Below, one piece after another: positions 26,442 through 35,588 of a DNA stretch of 64,000 nucleotides. Made by a program: the position numbers and the translations under genes. Source of the DNA: Marinobacter sp. SS21 (GTDB lineage Bacteria > Pseudomonadota > Gammaproteobacteria > Pseudomonadales > Oleiphilaceae); the NCBI RefSeq assembly GCF_028369065.1, contig NZ_JAQNDA010000003.1:364807-428806 (forward strand), given 5' to 3'. Positions within the stretch are counted from its first letter, which is position 1. Each line of letters opens with the position of its first letter. Under the pieces are notes generated by a model. The model had not been told where the DNA came from, did not search any database, and saw nothing but the letters and a program-made list of their open reading frames with translations.

Positions 26442-27191
26442 CTAGATGCCGAAGCTGGCGGCCAAAGTCCCCATAATCAGGGCCCAGCCGTCCACCAGCA
26501 CGAACAGCATGATCTTGAACGGCAGCGAGATAATGATGGGCGACAGCATCATCATCCCCATGGCCATCAACACACTGGCCACCACCATATCGATAATCAG
26601 AAACGGGATAAACAGTATGAACCCGATCTGGAACGCGGTTTTCAGCTCACTGGTTACAAACGCCGGCATCAACACCCAGAACGAGACATCTTCCGGGGTG
26701 TCGTACTGCTCATCGGCGATGCGCATGAACAGGGCGAGATCATCTTCCCGGGTTTGGGCCAGCATGAAACGCCGGAACGGCTGGCTCGCCCGCTCGACGG
26801 CTTCGAGCGAGGTGATTTGTTCGGCAACGTACGGCTGCAACGCGACCTGATTGGCCTCTTCCAGGACCGGTTTCATGATGAAGATGCTCAGAAACAGCGC
26901 CAGCCCGAGCAAGATCTGGTTCGACGGCGTCGCTTGCAGCCCCAGTGCCTGGCGCAGAATGGCAAACACAACGATGATGCGGGTGAATGACGTCATCATC
27001 ATGAGCATCGCCGGCAGGAACGTCAGCGCGGTCATGAGCGCCAGGATCTGCAGGGTGACTGAGTATTCCTGGACTCCTTCGCCGTCACCCGGCGTCATGG
27101 TAACGGCAGGTATTCCGGGCAGATCCGCCAGCGCCACCGGCATATGGGTAACCAGCGCGACACCCGCCAGGGTAAGCCAGACTCGCTTCAC
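26442..27191 (-). CDS. fliP: FliP, flagellar export gate component
   Basis: 249 residues. A cleavable signal peptide (about 1-22) is followed by four membrane segments, with the FliP signatures [20 protein letters not shown] and [20 protein letters not shown]. It starts at a GTG that overlaps the fliO stop (GTGA) and has a GGGGGA ribosome site. Confidence 0.97.
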   Translation of the reverse strand: MKRVWLTLAGVALVTHMPVALADLPGIPAVTMTPGDGEGVQEYSVTLQILALMTALTFLPAMLMMMTSFTRIIVVFAILRQALGLQATPSNQILLGLALFLSIFIMKPVLEEANQVALQPYVAEQITSLEAVERASQPFRRFMLAQTREDDLALFMRIADEQYDTPEDVSFWVLMPAFVTSELKTAFQIGFILFIPFLIIDMVVASVLMAMGMMMLSPIIISLPFKIMLFVLVDGWALIMGTLAASFGI

Positions 27192-27661
27192 GACGCATCC
27201 CCCGATGGTCTGTCGCCCTTCCAGGGCTTGCTGATCATGCCTTGCAGGCGACGGGCAAATTCGCTGGAGCCCGCTGCCTCGGCGTCGGTGACCGGTTCTT
27301 CAAATACGTGCAGGGTGCGAATGGTGGAAGGCGTAATCCCCACCAGGATCTGCTGGTCACCCACCTCAATCAGCGCGATGCGTTCGCGCGCTCCCAGATT
27401 CATCACCGACACCACCTTCATCAGCTGATTGTTCATGCCGGTCAACCCGCTCATACGCCGGACCAGCCAGGCGCAGAGGAAAATCATGCCGATCACGAAC
27501 AGCAGCCCGAGCCCCAGGCTGGTGAGGGTGCCCACCGCATCGGGCACCGACGGCCGACTCTCCGGCTCGCTCTCCGCGGCCACCGCGCTCAGTGGCAGCA
27601 GCCAGGCCAGGGCAGCCGTAAGCCGAGTCCATCGCTGCCTGGACACCCCGGCTTTCCTCAT
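27188..27661 (-). CDS. fliO: FliO, flagellar export-gate assembly protein
   Basis: 157 residues. A signal-like first hydrophobic segment (to about residue 28) is followed by a second membrane helix (about 46-68) and a cytoplasmic domain with [26 protein letters not shown], the FliO hallmark. It stabilises FliP during gate assembly. ATGA overlap with fliN upstream, GTGA overlap with fliP downstream. Confidence 0.93.
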   Translation of the reverse strand: MRKAGVSRQRWTRLTAALAWLLPLSAVAAESEPESRPSVPDAVGTLTSLGLGLLFVIGMIFLCAWLVRRMSGLTGMNNQLMKVVSVMNLGARERIALIEVGDQQILVGITPSTIRTLHVFEEPVTDAEAAGSSEFARRLQGMISKPWKGDRPSGDAS

Positions 27662-28209
27662 TTCTGCAACCGCTTGATGCGCTCGGCTGGACTGATGACG
27701 TCGGTGAGCCGAATGCCGAACTTCTCGTTCACCATCACCACCTCACCGTGGGCAATCAAGGTGCCGTTAACCAGCACATCCAACGGTTCGCCCGCGAGCC
27801 GGTCCAGTTCGATCACCGAGCCCTGGTTAAGCTGCAGCAAATTACGTATTGGAATCTGGGTGTTGCCAACTTCCATCGAGATGGTGACGGGGATGTCCAG
27901 AATAACGTCCAGGTCCGGCGCAGGCCCGCCGCCGGTGGCGACGGCGGTATCTACACCGAATTCCTCCATGGGTGCGGCACGCACCGATTCTTCAGGATCC
28001 TCAGCGCCGGCCTCAGCCATGGCCGCCGCCCACTCGTCGTCCCGGTTTTCGGCCGGTGCGGCATCGGCGCTCTCGGTTTGCGAATCCTTCGTGTCTGAAG
28101 CCTGCGCTTCGGAGCCGTCGCCAGCTTCTTCCATGGCAGCCTCCCATTCGGCCGCGAGCTTTTCGTCTTCGCTCATGTCCTGGTCGTCTTTCTTGTCGTC
28201 GTCAGCCAT
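27658..28209 (-). CDS. fliN: FliN, flagellar switch / C-ring protein
   Basis: 183 residues. The C-terminal SpoA domain (about 100-180) has LDIPVTISMEVGNTQIPIRN and GEVVMVNEKFGIRLTDVI. The N-terminal 95 residues are very acidic and carry two similar segments (AAEWEAAMEEAG and DDEWAAAMAEAG). They are longer than in enteric FliN but common in pseudomonad-type proteins. It overlaps fliM by 8 bp. Confidence 0.97.
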   Translation of the reverse strand: MADDDKKDDQDMSEDEKLAAEWEAAMEEAGDGSEAQASDTKDSQTESADAAPAENRDDEWAAAMAEAGAEDPEESVRAAPMEEFGVDTAVATGGGPAPDLDVILDIPVTISMEVGNTQIPIRNLLQLNQGSVIELDRLAGEPLDVLVNGTLIAHGEVVMVNEKFGIRLTDVISPAERIKRLQK

Positions 28210-29200
28210 TTCGCCCTACCTTCAGTTGTTTTTTGACCTTGGGCCGCTCTGCCCGGGCATTGATCCGCAGCGCCAGCTTGCCATCCCGGGTTCCCAGCGT
28301 TGCTTTGTAGATCGGGATGCCATTGGCGGTGACCGTCAGCATCTCCGGCATCTCTATCGGGATTACATCGCCGGCCTTGAACTGGGCCACGTCCCGTAGA
28401 GATATTCGGCGCCGGCAAACCAGGCTGTTGATGGGAACATCCACGTCCTTGATGTCTTCCTGAAGCGCGTTGACCCAACGTTCATCCACATCATCGATGT
28501 CGCTCTGCACCCCGGCATCGAGCACCTCGCGGATGGGCTCGATCATCGAATACGGCAGCGCCATGTGCAGCTCGCCCCCGCCGCCATCCAGTTCGATATG
28601 AAAGGTGCTGATGACCACCACCTCACTGGGGCTGACAATGTTGGCCATGGCCGGATTAACCTCGGAACTGAGGTACTCAAAATCAACCTTCAACACCGCC
28701 TGCCAGGCTTCGCGCATGTCGTGGAAGACCTGGTTGAGCACCATCTGGACAATCCGGGTTTCGGTGGGCGTGAACTCCCGGCCCTCGATCTTGGCATGGC
28801 GACCCTCGCCGCCGAAGAAGTTATCCACCAGCTTGAACACCAGCTTGGCGTCGAGAATGAACAGACCGGTACCCCGCAGCGGCCGCACCTTGACCAGATT
28901 CAGGCTGGTGGGCACGTACAGCGTATGAATGTACTCGCCAAACTTCATGATCTGCACGCCGCCGGTGGACACATCGGCATTGCGACGCAGCAAATTGAAC
29001 AGGCTGATTCTGGTGTACCGGGCGAATCGCTCGTTGATCATCTCCAGGGTCGGCATCCGTCCACGGACGATGCGATCCTGGCTGGCCAGGTCGTAGGTCT
29101 TTACTCCGGTGTCGTCGGTTTCATCGTAGGTATCGATGTCGCCGTCATCCACACCGTGCAAGAGCGCATCAATTTCGTCCTGTGACAGTAGATCCTGCAT
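28202..29200 (-). CDS. fliM: FliM, flagellar switch protein
   Basis: 332 residues. The N-terminal CheY-P-binding peptide is LLSQDEIDALLHGV, the middle CheC-like domain spans about 45-240 with GEYIHTLYVPTSLN and FFGGEGRHAKIEGREFT, and the C-terminal SpoA domain pairs with FliN. It follows the fliL end across a 91-bp gap that is largely a 16-bp repeat array. Confidence 0.97.
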   Translation of the reverse strand: MQDLLSQDEIDALLHGVDDGDIDTYDETDDTGVKTYDLASQDRIVRGRMPTLEMINERFARYTRISLFNLLRRNADVSTGGVQIMKFGEYIHTLYVPTSLNLVKVRPLRGTGLFILDAKLVFKLVDNFFGGEGRHAKIEGREFTPTETRIVQMVLNQVFHDMREAWQAVLKVDFEYLSSEVNPAMANIVSPSEVVVISTFHIELDGGGGELHMALPYSMIEPIREVLDAGVQSDIDDVDERWVNALQEDIKDVDVPINSLVCRRRISLRDVAQFKAGDVIPIEMPEMLTVTANGIPIYKATLGTRDGKLALRINARAERPKVKKQLKVGRNG

Positions 29201-29240
29201 ATTCGGTCCTGCCCCTGATCAACGGCCCGTTACCGGGTCT

Positions 29241-29304
29241 CATTTACTGCAATACACGTTCACTGCAATACACACTTACTGCATTACCCACTTACTGCAA
29301 CACA
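29241..29304 (-). repeat. 16-bp tandem repeat spanning the fliL stop codon
   Basis: Four tandem 16-bp units. On the coding (minus) strand they read TGTGTTGCAGTAAGTG, GGTAATGCAGTAAGTG, TGTATTGCAGTGAACG and TGTATTGCAGTAAATG. The first contains the last fliL codons (Leu-Gln-stop). The array runs into the fliL-fliM gap, ending about 40 bp before fliM. It resembles in layout the array after cheA and shares a GTATTGSAGT core with it. Confidence 0.9.
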
Positions 29305-29789
29305 AAGTTCCGCAGGAGCACCCGTTTCAGGGGTTGCTCCCCTTCCTGCGCCAACGTTTCGTTCACCGTAGCCAACATGTCCTCAGCCAGGCCTGCACGG
29401 CCTTCCGGTGTCTGCAACACAAGAAAGTCACTGCTGGCGAGTACATTGATGAGCTGACTGCGCAGCAGTGGCATGTGCAGCTCGGTGGCCGCCAGGGTCT
29501 CGGCATTATCCGCCTCGAAGGCCACATAGACCTGGGCGTAACGCTGCCTGCCTTCGGCCTGCACGGTGGTCACCAGGGATTTCTCCAGCACGGTGTATTG
29601 GCTGGGCTGGAATTCGACCTCCGGTGTTTCGGCGTCGTCGCCGTTTGCCGCCTCCGGGGCCTGATCTTTCAGGAACCACAGGGTACCGGCAATCGACAGC
29701 CCGATAGCCAGCACCACCACCACCGTCAGCAGCAGGATCAGTTTCAGTTTACCTTTCTTCGGGGCCTCTTCGGGCGCGTCGTCAGCCAT
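29292..29789 (-). CDS. fliL: FliL, flagellar basal-body-associated protein
   Basis: 165 residues. A short cytoplasmic N-terminus rich in Lys/Glu is followed by one membrane helix (about 17-38), an acidic linker and a periplasmic stomatin-like FliL domain with QPSQYTVLEKSLVTTVQ and LRSQLINVLASSDF. It rings the stator and supports torque. Its stop codon lies inside the first unit of the 16-bp repeat array. A sigma-54 promoter lies about 50 bp upstream. Confidence 0.95.
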   Translation of the reverse strand: MADDAPEEAPKKGKLKLILLLTVVVVLAIGLSIAGTLWFLKDQAPEAANGDDAETPEVEFQPSQYTVLEKSLVTTVQAEGRQRYAQVYVAFEADNAETLAATELHMPLLRSQLINVLASSDFLVLQTPEGRAGLAEDMLATVNETLAQEGEQPLKRVLLRNFVLQ

Positions 29790-29800
29790 GGGTTGCTTCC

Positions 29801-29814
29801 GCCAGATATTTGTC
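29801..29814 (-). promoter_or_regulatory. Weak FleQ-box-like site in the fliL leader
   Basis: Minus-strand GACAAATATCTGGC matches about 8 of 14 bases of the FleQ consensus. It lies downstream of the predicted fliL start site, the position used by FleQ at some P. aeruginosa promoters. Weak on sequence alone. Confidence 0.25.
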
Positions 29815-29839
29815 GTTTAGCTCGGATTAAGGAAAATAA

Positions 29840-29855
29840 AGCAAAGGTTAGGCCA
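29840..29855 (-). promoter_or_regulatory. Sigma-54 promoter of the fliL operon
   Basis: Minus-strand TGGCCTAACCTTTGCT: TGGC and TTGCT are exact, with consensus GG-N10-GC spacing. It would drive fliLMNOPQR-flhB. Confidence 0.75.
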
Positions 29856-30018
29856 AACCACGTGGCCTGATCTTTCAAATCAGCAGTTTAGCGCCCACGC
29901 CCTGGGAGGGCAAAGGGCGCTCGGTGAAGAAAGGCCAGGCGCGAAGGGATCTTGGGGGGAATCCGGGAACGGAAGGCTCCGCTCCCCTGGCAAACAGCAA
30001 GCTTTCGGGCGCCTCGGA

Positions 30019-31137
30019 TTAGGCGTAAAGATCCACTTCGCCCCGCCAGCTGAGGTCCAGCTGCCCACCAGCGGCAACCCGGCTCAGGGAGTCTTCATCG
30101 TCGTGGCGCTGCTGGGCCACTACACCACGCCCCTCGTCGTCACCGGAGTCCCGGTCGCGGTCATGACGGCCCGGAGAGTCCGACACGTCGAACTGGTCCA
30201 GGGCGATGCCCTGTTGGTTCAGCAGATCCCTTAACCGATGACTGTGCAGTTCAAGCTGATCCCGAACCGCCGCATTGGCCGCATGCACCGTGACTGAAGC
30301 CTGGTCCTGCTGGACCTGAACCCGCACCTCCATCGGCCCCATATCCGGCGGCGTCAGGTGAATCTCCGCCACCGACAGGTTATTTGCGGTGAGCCAGGTC
30401 AATTTGCCGACCAATTTATCGCCCCACTCGGCATGGCCTACAGGCAGGTCGATGCTGGTCGCATAGGCCCGCAGGGGGGTGGTGGCGTCGATCAGTCTGG
30501 CGCTGGTTTGGGGCTGAGGCATCTGGCCGGCCTGCTCAGCAGCGCCGAGGCGATTGAGTGACGCGAGCCCGGAGGCGGAATCCAGCGCCTTGCCACTATC
30601 ACCGGAGGCCTGACCGAGTAGCGATTCCAGCACCTGGGTGGCGGGCTGGCCCGGAAGCACCTTGCCGCCGCTCTCCAGACCGTTGGCCTGCTGTATCGCC
30701 AACGCCGGCATTAACTCACCCTCTGCACCCGCCTGCCCGACCATTCCCCCCATTACCCCCATCGCCGGCAGGCCGTTGGCCGCCTGAGCGCTGGCAAAGG
30801 TGAACAGGGCCGAATGGTCATCGTCCCGCCAGGTTCGATGCCGATCCGGCTCGCTGACCTCCGCCGTTTCGGCATCCTGCGCTTGCGCGTCATGGCGGGA
30901 CTGGCCAGAGGCCGTCGCGCCCTCGCCGGCGCCTGATTGCCGGTCCTGACGGACTTGGCTGGCCCGGTCTTGCTGATCATCACCATCAGAATGTCGTTCA
31001 AGGCGCTTGCGCTCCTGCCGGCTAATCGCGTCAAACTCGCTGTCGCCGTGTTTATCGGAGGCGCGGGCAGCCTTGCTATCGCTAGCCTGCCCCGGTTTCG
31101 CAGGGACAGGGCTGGAAGGTAATAACGGTGCAGTCAT
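30019..31137 (-). CDS. fliK: FliK, flagellar hook-length control protein
   Basis: 372 residues. A poorly conserved, Gln/Asp-rich N-terminal ruler region is followed by a C-terminal Flg_hook domain (about 235-325) with IHLTPPDMGPMEVRVQVQQD and LELHSHRLRDLLNQQGIALD. It is secreted during hook growth and triggers the FlhB switch. AGAGG precedes the ATG. It has its own sigma-54 promoter and lies between hptB and the fliL operon. Confidence 0.94.
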   Translation of the reverse strand: MTAPLLPSSPVPAKPGQASDSKAARASDKHGDSEFDAISRQERKRLERHSDGDDQQDRASQVRQDRQSGAGEGATASGQSRHDAQAQDAETAEVSEPDRHRTWRDDDHSALFTFASAQAANGLPAMGVMGGMVGQAGAEGELMPALAIQQANGLESGGKVLPGQPATQVLESLLGQASGDSGKALDSASGLASLNRLGAAEQAGQMPQPQTSARLIDATTPLRAYATSIDLPVGHAEWGDKLVGKLTWLTANNLSVAEIHLTPPDMGPMEVRVQVQQDQASVTVHAANAAVRDQLELHSHRLRDLLNQQGIALDQFDVSDSPGRHDRDRDSGDDEGRGVVAQQRHDDEDSLSRVAAGGQLDLSWRGEVDLYA

Positions 31138-31187
31138 GGCAACCTCTTGCCGCTTTCTTGGGAATAAGCTGGTGCTTAAGAAAGCTA

Positions 31188-31203
31188 GGCAAAAGTGGTG
31201 CCA
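31188..31203 (-). promoter_or_regulatory. Sigma-54 promoter of fliK
   Basis: Minus-strand TGGCACCACTTTTGCC: TGGCAC is exact and TTGC correctly spaced. It lies about 50 bp upstream of the fliK start and separates fliK from hptB. Confidence 0.75.
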
Positions 31204-31216
31204 GAAATGAGAGGCG

Positions 31217-31564
31217 TCAAGCGTTCAGCAGCTTTTCAAACAAGGTTCGGACCGTGTCGTACTCCCGCTCAATCCGATCCAGGAGGACAGCCGCATCATC
31301 CAGCTGTGCGGAATGTCCGACCTTCTCCGTGAGCAGGCAGAGTTCACCCAGTTGCGGTGCCCCGATATTAACCGAGCTGCCTTTGAAACTGTGAGCCGCC
31401 TTGGTTAACGCTTCCGCGTCCTGATTCTCCAGGGATGCTCTGAGGGTTGCGATGCGATCCTGAGAATCGGCAAGATAGGTGGTAATCAGGACGTCAAACT
31501 CATCCTCCATGACCTCCTTCAGCTCTGCCAGCGCTTCGTGATCAAGGTGCGGTTTGTCGTTCAT
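31217..31564 (-). CDS. hptB: HptB-like histidine phosphotransfer protein
   Basis: A 115-residue single Hpt domain with phospho-acceptor His58 in AAHSFKGSSVNIG. The ATG at 31564 has a GGGGGG site and overlaps no neighbour; an upstream start would run into hsbR. Gene order hsbA-hsbR-hptB equals that in P. aeruginosa, where HptB phosphorylates HsbR and tunes motility versus biofilm through HsbA and FlgM. Confidence 0.88.
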   Translation of the reverse strand: MNDKPHLDHEALAELKEVMEDEFDVLITTYLADSQDRIATLRASLENQDAEALTKAAHSFKGSSVNIGAPQLGELCLLTEKVGHSAQLDDAAVLLDRIEREYDTVRTLFEKLLNA

Positions 31565-31613
31565 GACGCCCCCCTTGTCTGCCTGAGTATCCCGGGGTGA
31601 TTCGTAAGCCGGG

Positions 31614-33329
31614 TTAAGTGAACTTCCAGTCATAAACGACACCTACCTGATTTCCCTTGTCGTTAAAACTCAGCGAGGAGCTTATCTGCCTCAACAGCAT
31701 AAGCCCTCGTCCCGAATACTTATTGTCAGAGCATGTTTCAGCAAGGCAAGGCCGATAGTCAAACCCCTTTCCACTGTCTTCGCAGAGAATCTCCAACCGT
31801 CCGCCCTGCTCTTGCGAGGTATGACGAAGCGTGAAACGGATCGAGTGCCCGACCGTTTCTGACATCCGCTTCTCTCTTTCAGCATAGTACTGTCCGAAGC
31901 CTTCGGGAGAAATTTTCCACTCCGAAGGCAGCTGTAGAATGCCATGTTCGAGGGCATTGCTATACAACTCCGACAACAGGGTATAGATCTCTCCGCTGCG
32001 GCGGCGCAATCCCGGAACCTCCAAACAGATCTGCAACAGCAGAGGCAGCGGGTTGAACTGTCCCAGAGTCCGGTCGGTCAATTCGTACACGCATTGCCAC
32101 TCGGTCGCGCCACTGAGAGGCGACTGCGGCAGGCCGCTGGGTATATCGGCGAGCACCTGTTCATCGACCATTTCCAGCGCAAAGACCGTCAGGTCGTCCT
32201 GCACCCCCTGATCGCCGGTAAACTGACTCACCGCCGCCATCACCGAATCAAACAGATCATCTCCGCCGGTACACCCGGCCATGGCGTCCTGCAGTCGATC
32301 TTCCCCAAACATTTCGCCGTCGGCATTCTCGGCCTCGAGAATGCCATCGGTTGCCACCAGCAACGCATCACCCGGCTCCGTGCAAATAACGTCGACTTCG
32401 ACTGCAAAACGCTCACTGCCTAACACCCCGAGCGGTAAATGGTTCGAAGGAAGTTTGATCCGCTCGCCATTGTGACGAACGAGATAGCCATCCGGCAGCC
32501 CACCGTTCCAGACCCGCAACTGATTCAGGTGAAAATCCGCCTGGATGAATAGGGCGCAACAAAACATGCCCGTGGGCAATATTCGCTTCAGCTTCTGATT
32601 GATTTCCTTGAGGACATCCTCGCAGCCGAAGCCTTTGCTGGCCATGCCGTAAAAAATTTCCGCCACCGGCATGGCCCCGATGGCGGCGGGCAGGCCATGG
32701 CCGGTGAAATCGCCGATGAGAATGTGCATGCCGCCGGCCGGTATGGGGCAGGCAAACAGCACATCGCCATTGAAAATCGACAACGGCGAGGCGTGGTAAC
32801 GCAGGTTGGGCGCATCCAGGCAACCGGTGTGGGCGACGTTGTCAAAGACCCGCTTGGCCACTCTCTGCTCGGAGAGCAACAATCGGTTACGGTCCCTGAT
32901 CAAATCCCGCTGGTGGGACATGGTCCGGTGCATCAGACGCATCCGGTTAAAGGCGTTTATCTTCGCCTCCAGGATGACCCGGTTGTAGGGTTTGGAAAGA
33001 AAGTCGTCACCGCCGGATTCCAGGCACCTGGCCAGAGTCTGGGCGTCTGAGATGGAGGTCAGAAAAATAATGGGGGCCAGACGCTCCCCCGCCATCACCT
33101 TGATTTGACGGGCGGCCTCCATGCCATTCAGCCGCGGCATCATGACATCGAGCAACACAATATGGGGACTGTGCTCGCGAAAGCACTCCACGGCTTCCAT
33201 ACCGTCCCTGGCGCAAACGACCTGATGGCCCTGGCGTTCCACCAGCCTGGCCAGAATCAGCCGATCGGAGTCACTGTCATCGGCAATCAGTATGCGCAGT
33301 GGGCCTTGCTCCGGAAGGGATTCATCCAC
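31614..33329 (-). CDS. hsbR: HsbR-like response regulator with PP2C phosphatase and kinase domains
   Basis: 571 residues. The receiver domain (10-130) has Asp61 (VLLDVMMPRLNG). A PP2C/SpoIIE-type phosphatase (about 180-390) has IGDFTGHGLPAAIGAMP and DGILEAENADGEMFG. The C-terminal HATPase (about 430-571) carries LLSELYSNALEHGI and GRGLMLLRQ, like anti-sigma kinases such as SpoIIAB. It can phosphorylate and dephosphorylate its STAS partner HsbA, which is encoded just upstream. Confidence 0.93.
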   Translation of the reverse strand: MDESLPEQGPLRILIADDSDSDRLILARLVERQGHQVVCARDGMEAVECFREHSPHIVLLDVMMPRLNGMEAARQIKVMAGERLAPIIFLTSISDAQTLARCLESGGDDFLSKPYNRVILEAKINAFNRMRLMHRTMSHQRDLIRDRNRLLLSEQRVAKRVFDNVAHTGCLDAPNLRYHASPLSIFNGDVLFACPIPAGGMHILIGDFTGHGLPAAIGAMPVAEIFYGMASKGFGCEDVLKEINQKLKRILPTGMFCCALFIQADFHLNQLRVWNGGLPDGYLVRHNGERIKLPSNHLPLGVLGSERFAVEVDVICTEPGDALLVATDGILEAENADGEMFGEDRLQDAMAGCTGGDDLFDSVMAAVSQFTGDQGVQDDLTVFALEMVDEQVLADIPSGLPQSPLSGATEWQCVYELTDRTLGQFNPLPLLLQICLEVPGLRRRSGEIYTLLSELYSNALEHGILQLPSEWKISPEGFGQYYAEREKRMSETVGHSIRFTLRHTSQEQGGRLEILCEDSGKGFDYRPCLAETCSDNKYSGRGLMLLRQISSSLSFNDKGNQVGVVYDWKFT

Positions 33330-33359
33330 AACAGGCTCCCAGTTCTAATCAGGAAGGGG

Positions 33360-33665
33360 TCAACGAATAGCGAAAAGCTGTTCGAAGTTGGAGATCGAGA
33401 GGATTCGGCGGACATCTCCATTGCAGTTCTCGATGCGGACCTGGGCGGAATCCCCCCCCGCATAGTCCCTCAGAAGCAGGAGCATTCCCAGAGCGGAACT
33501 GTCCAGGTAGGTCGTGTCGGTCATATCGACGACATAGTTAACAATTCCCTGGTCACTGTGTTCGTACGCATCCCTGAATGTCTGATGGGTGCTGAAATCG
33601 AAACGCCCTTCAATCTTTATGGTCAGCGTTCGGCCATCATCGCTTCGGCGCGTCTGTATCGGCAT
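33360..33665 (-). CDS. hsbA: HsbA-like STAS anti-anti-sigma factor
   Basis: A 101-residue STAS domain with the phospho-Ser motif YLDSSALGMLLLL (Ser56/57). In P. aeruginosa, HsbA binds FlgM when unphosphorylated and a diguanylate cyclase when phosphorylated, linking motility to c-di-GMP; function here is inferred from that. The ATG at 33665 has GGAGG 7 bp upstream. It follows fliJ after a 115-bp gap and starts a three-gene set. Confidence 0.9.
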   Translation of the reverse strand: MPIQTRRSDDGRTLTIKIEGRFDFSTHQTFRDAYEHSDQGIVNYVVDMTDTTYLDSSALGMLLLLRDYAGGDSAQVRIENCNGDVRRILSISNFEQLFAIR

Positions 33666-33780
33666 CCTCGGTCCTCCATCACTTGCTCCGACTGACGAAC
33701 ATGCACGTCTACGTGCCTTGTCCAAGGATAGCCCAGCGGTAGCGAATTGCACTTGGTTTTTTTTTATCCCTCTCACAATG

Positions 33781-34221
33781 CTACCGCCTGCGGTTCAGGG
33801 CGCGAGCGGCGGCTTCATCCATGGCTTTCTGTTCCCGGACATCCTGAGCACGCTGTTCCTGCTCCCGGCAGCCGGTTATGTACTTTTCCATTCCGCGTCG
33901 GCGTTCGTAGGCCTGTTGCCACTTGAGTCGACAGGCTTCAAACGCTTTGACGGCACCCTGTAACTGCAGCTCCTGCTGGGCCAACAACTGGTTGAGCTGG
34001 GCAATAAACGCCTGCCAACCCTGCAAGCGATTCACGGAAACCACACCCTGTTGCCCCTGGCGCATCTGTTCCCGGTAATCGGTCTGATAACGCTGCAGCT
34101 CCTCCAGCCTCTGCTTGAGCTTCTGCACCTGCTGCCTGGCCGCGGCCAACTCCTCCAGTGCCGCTTGCTCACGGCGCTCCTCCAGCCCGAGCACCACTTC
34201 AAGGCGCTTGGATCGGAGCAT
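33781..34221 (-). CDS. fliJ: FliJ, flagellar export chaperone/stalk
   Basis: 146 residues, almost entirely a coiled coil of two long helices, with EERREQAALEELAAARQQVQ and a basic C-terminus. It inserts into the FliI ring and activates the export gate. Its start overlaps the fliI stop by one base. Sequence is poorly conserved; length, coiled coil and position make the call firm. Confidence 0.93.
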   Translation of the reverse strand: MLRSKRLEVVLGLEERREQAALEELAAARQQVQKLKQRLEELQRYQTDYREQMRQGQQGVVSVNRLQGWQAFIAQLNQLLAQQELQLQGAVKAFEACRLKWQQAYERRRGMEKYITGCREQEQRAQDVREQKAMDEAAARALNRRR

Positions 34222-35588
34222 TATTCACCGGCCCCTGGAGCGCGGGATGTGGCACTGCCGTTCGCCGGCAACACCTGCATGAGCTGATCGATGCTGGCGG
34301 CCAGCGCTGAGCTCTCCTTCAAGCCCTGGCGCAGGAACTGGCGCATATCGTCGATGCGGGCGATGGCGAAATCGGTTTCCGGGTCCGAGCCCTGAACGTA
34401 AGCGCCCACACTGATCAGATCCCGGGCCTGCTGATAACGGGAATACACCTGCTTGAAGCGTTGGGCCCGAGCAAAATGCTGGTCCTCGGTGACCTGCGGC
34501 ATGACCCGGCTGACCGACGCCTCCACATCAATGGCGGGGTAGTGGCCTTCCTCCGCCAACCGCCGAGACAGCACGATATGACCATCGAGAATGGCCCGAG
34601 CCGCATCGGCAATGGGGTCCTGCTGGTCATCGCCTTCGGTGAGCACCGTGTAAAAGGCGGTGATGGAGCCGCCACCGGGTTCGCCATTGCCGGTGCGCTC
34701 CACCAACTGGGGCAGTTTTGCAAACACCGACGGCGGATAACCTTTGGTGGCCGGGGGCTCGCCCACTGCCAAGGCGATCTCCCGCTGGGCCTGGGCATAG
34801 CGGGTCAGTGAGTCCATTAGCAGCAGCACGCGCTTGCCCTGATCCCGGTAATATTCGGCGATGCGGGTGGTCAACATGGCAGCCCGCAGTCGCATCAAGG
34901 GCGAATCGTCTGCCGGCGATGCCACCACCACCGAGCGCGCCAAACCTTCGTCACCGAGAATATCCTCGATGAATTCCTTCACCTCCCGGCCCCGTTCACC
35001 AATCAGGCCCACCACGGTGATATCGGCATCGGTAAACCGGGTCATCATGCCCAGCAGCATGCTCTTGCCGACGCCACTGCCGGCAAACAGTCCCAGGCGT
35101 TGGCCCTGGCCGACCGTCAATAGCGAATTGATGGCGCGAATCCCCACATCCATCGACTGGCGGACCGGGGCACGGTTGAGCGGGTTGATGATGTCACCGC
35201 CCAACGAGACCTGCGCCTGGGCTTTCAACGGTCCCTTGCCATCGAGCGGATCGCCGGTGCCGTTGACCACCCGTCCCAGCAATTCCGGCCCCACTGGCAC
35301 CCGACTGGCCGCCGACATGGGCACCACCCGCGCGCCGGGGCGCAATCCCTCGATGGCGGTGAGAGGCATCAAATAGACCCGGTCGTCCTCAAACCCCACC
35401 ACTTCTGCTTCCACATTGCCTGCGCCTTGCCCCTGGATCAGGCAGCGGTCACCCACCACCATCGGACAGCCGACACACTCCAGGGTCAGTCCCACCATAC
35501 GGGTCAGCCGGCCGGACAATTCCGGCTCAATGCGAGGCGGCAGGTAATCCTTCAGGCGTTCGAGCCGGTCACTCAGGGACGCTGTCAT
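34221..35588 (-). CDS. fliI: FliI, flagellar export ATPase
   Basis: 455 residues, F1-beta-like. Walker A is [16 protein letters not shown] (about 165-180), and further motifs are [32 protein letters not shown] and [16 protein letters not shown]. It energises export with FliH and FliJ. The ATG at 35588 overlaps fliH by 20 bp and gives the normal N-terminus. Confidence 0.97.
   Translation of the reverse strand: MTASLSDRLERLKDYLPPRIEPELSGRLTRMVGLTLECVGCPMVVGDRCLIQGQGAGNVEAEVVGFEDDRVYLMPLTAIEGLRPGARVVPMSAASRVPVGPELLGRVVNGTGDPLDGKGPLKAQAQVSLGGDIINPLNRAPVRQSMDVGIRAINSLLTVGQGQRLGLFAGSGVGKSMLLGMMTRFTDADITVVGLIGERGREVKEFIEDILGDEGLARSVVVASPADDSPLMRLRAAMLTTRIAEYYRDQGKRVLLLMDSLTRYAQAQREIALAVGEPPATKGYPPSVFAKLPQLVERTGNGEPGGGSITAFYTVLTEGDDQQDPIADAARAILDGHIVLSRRLAEEGHYPAIDVEASVSRVMPQVTEDQHFARAQRFKQVYSRYQQARDLISVGAYVQGSDPETDFAIARIDDMRQFLRQGLKESSALAASIDQLMQVLPANGSATSRAPGAGE

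Noticed and set aside
29846..29868. Intrinsic terminator between fliK and fliL
   Set aside because: The AGGCCA/TGGCCT stem overlaps a clear sigma-54 promoter and is followed only by a broken U-run.
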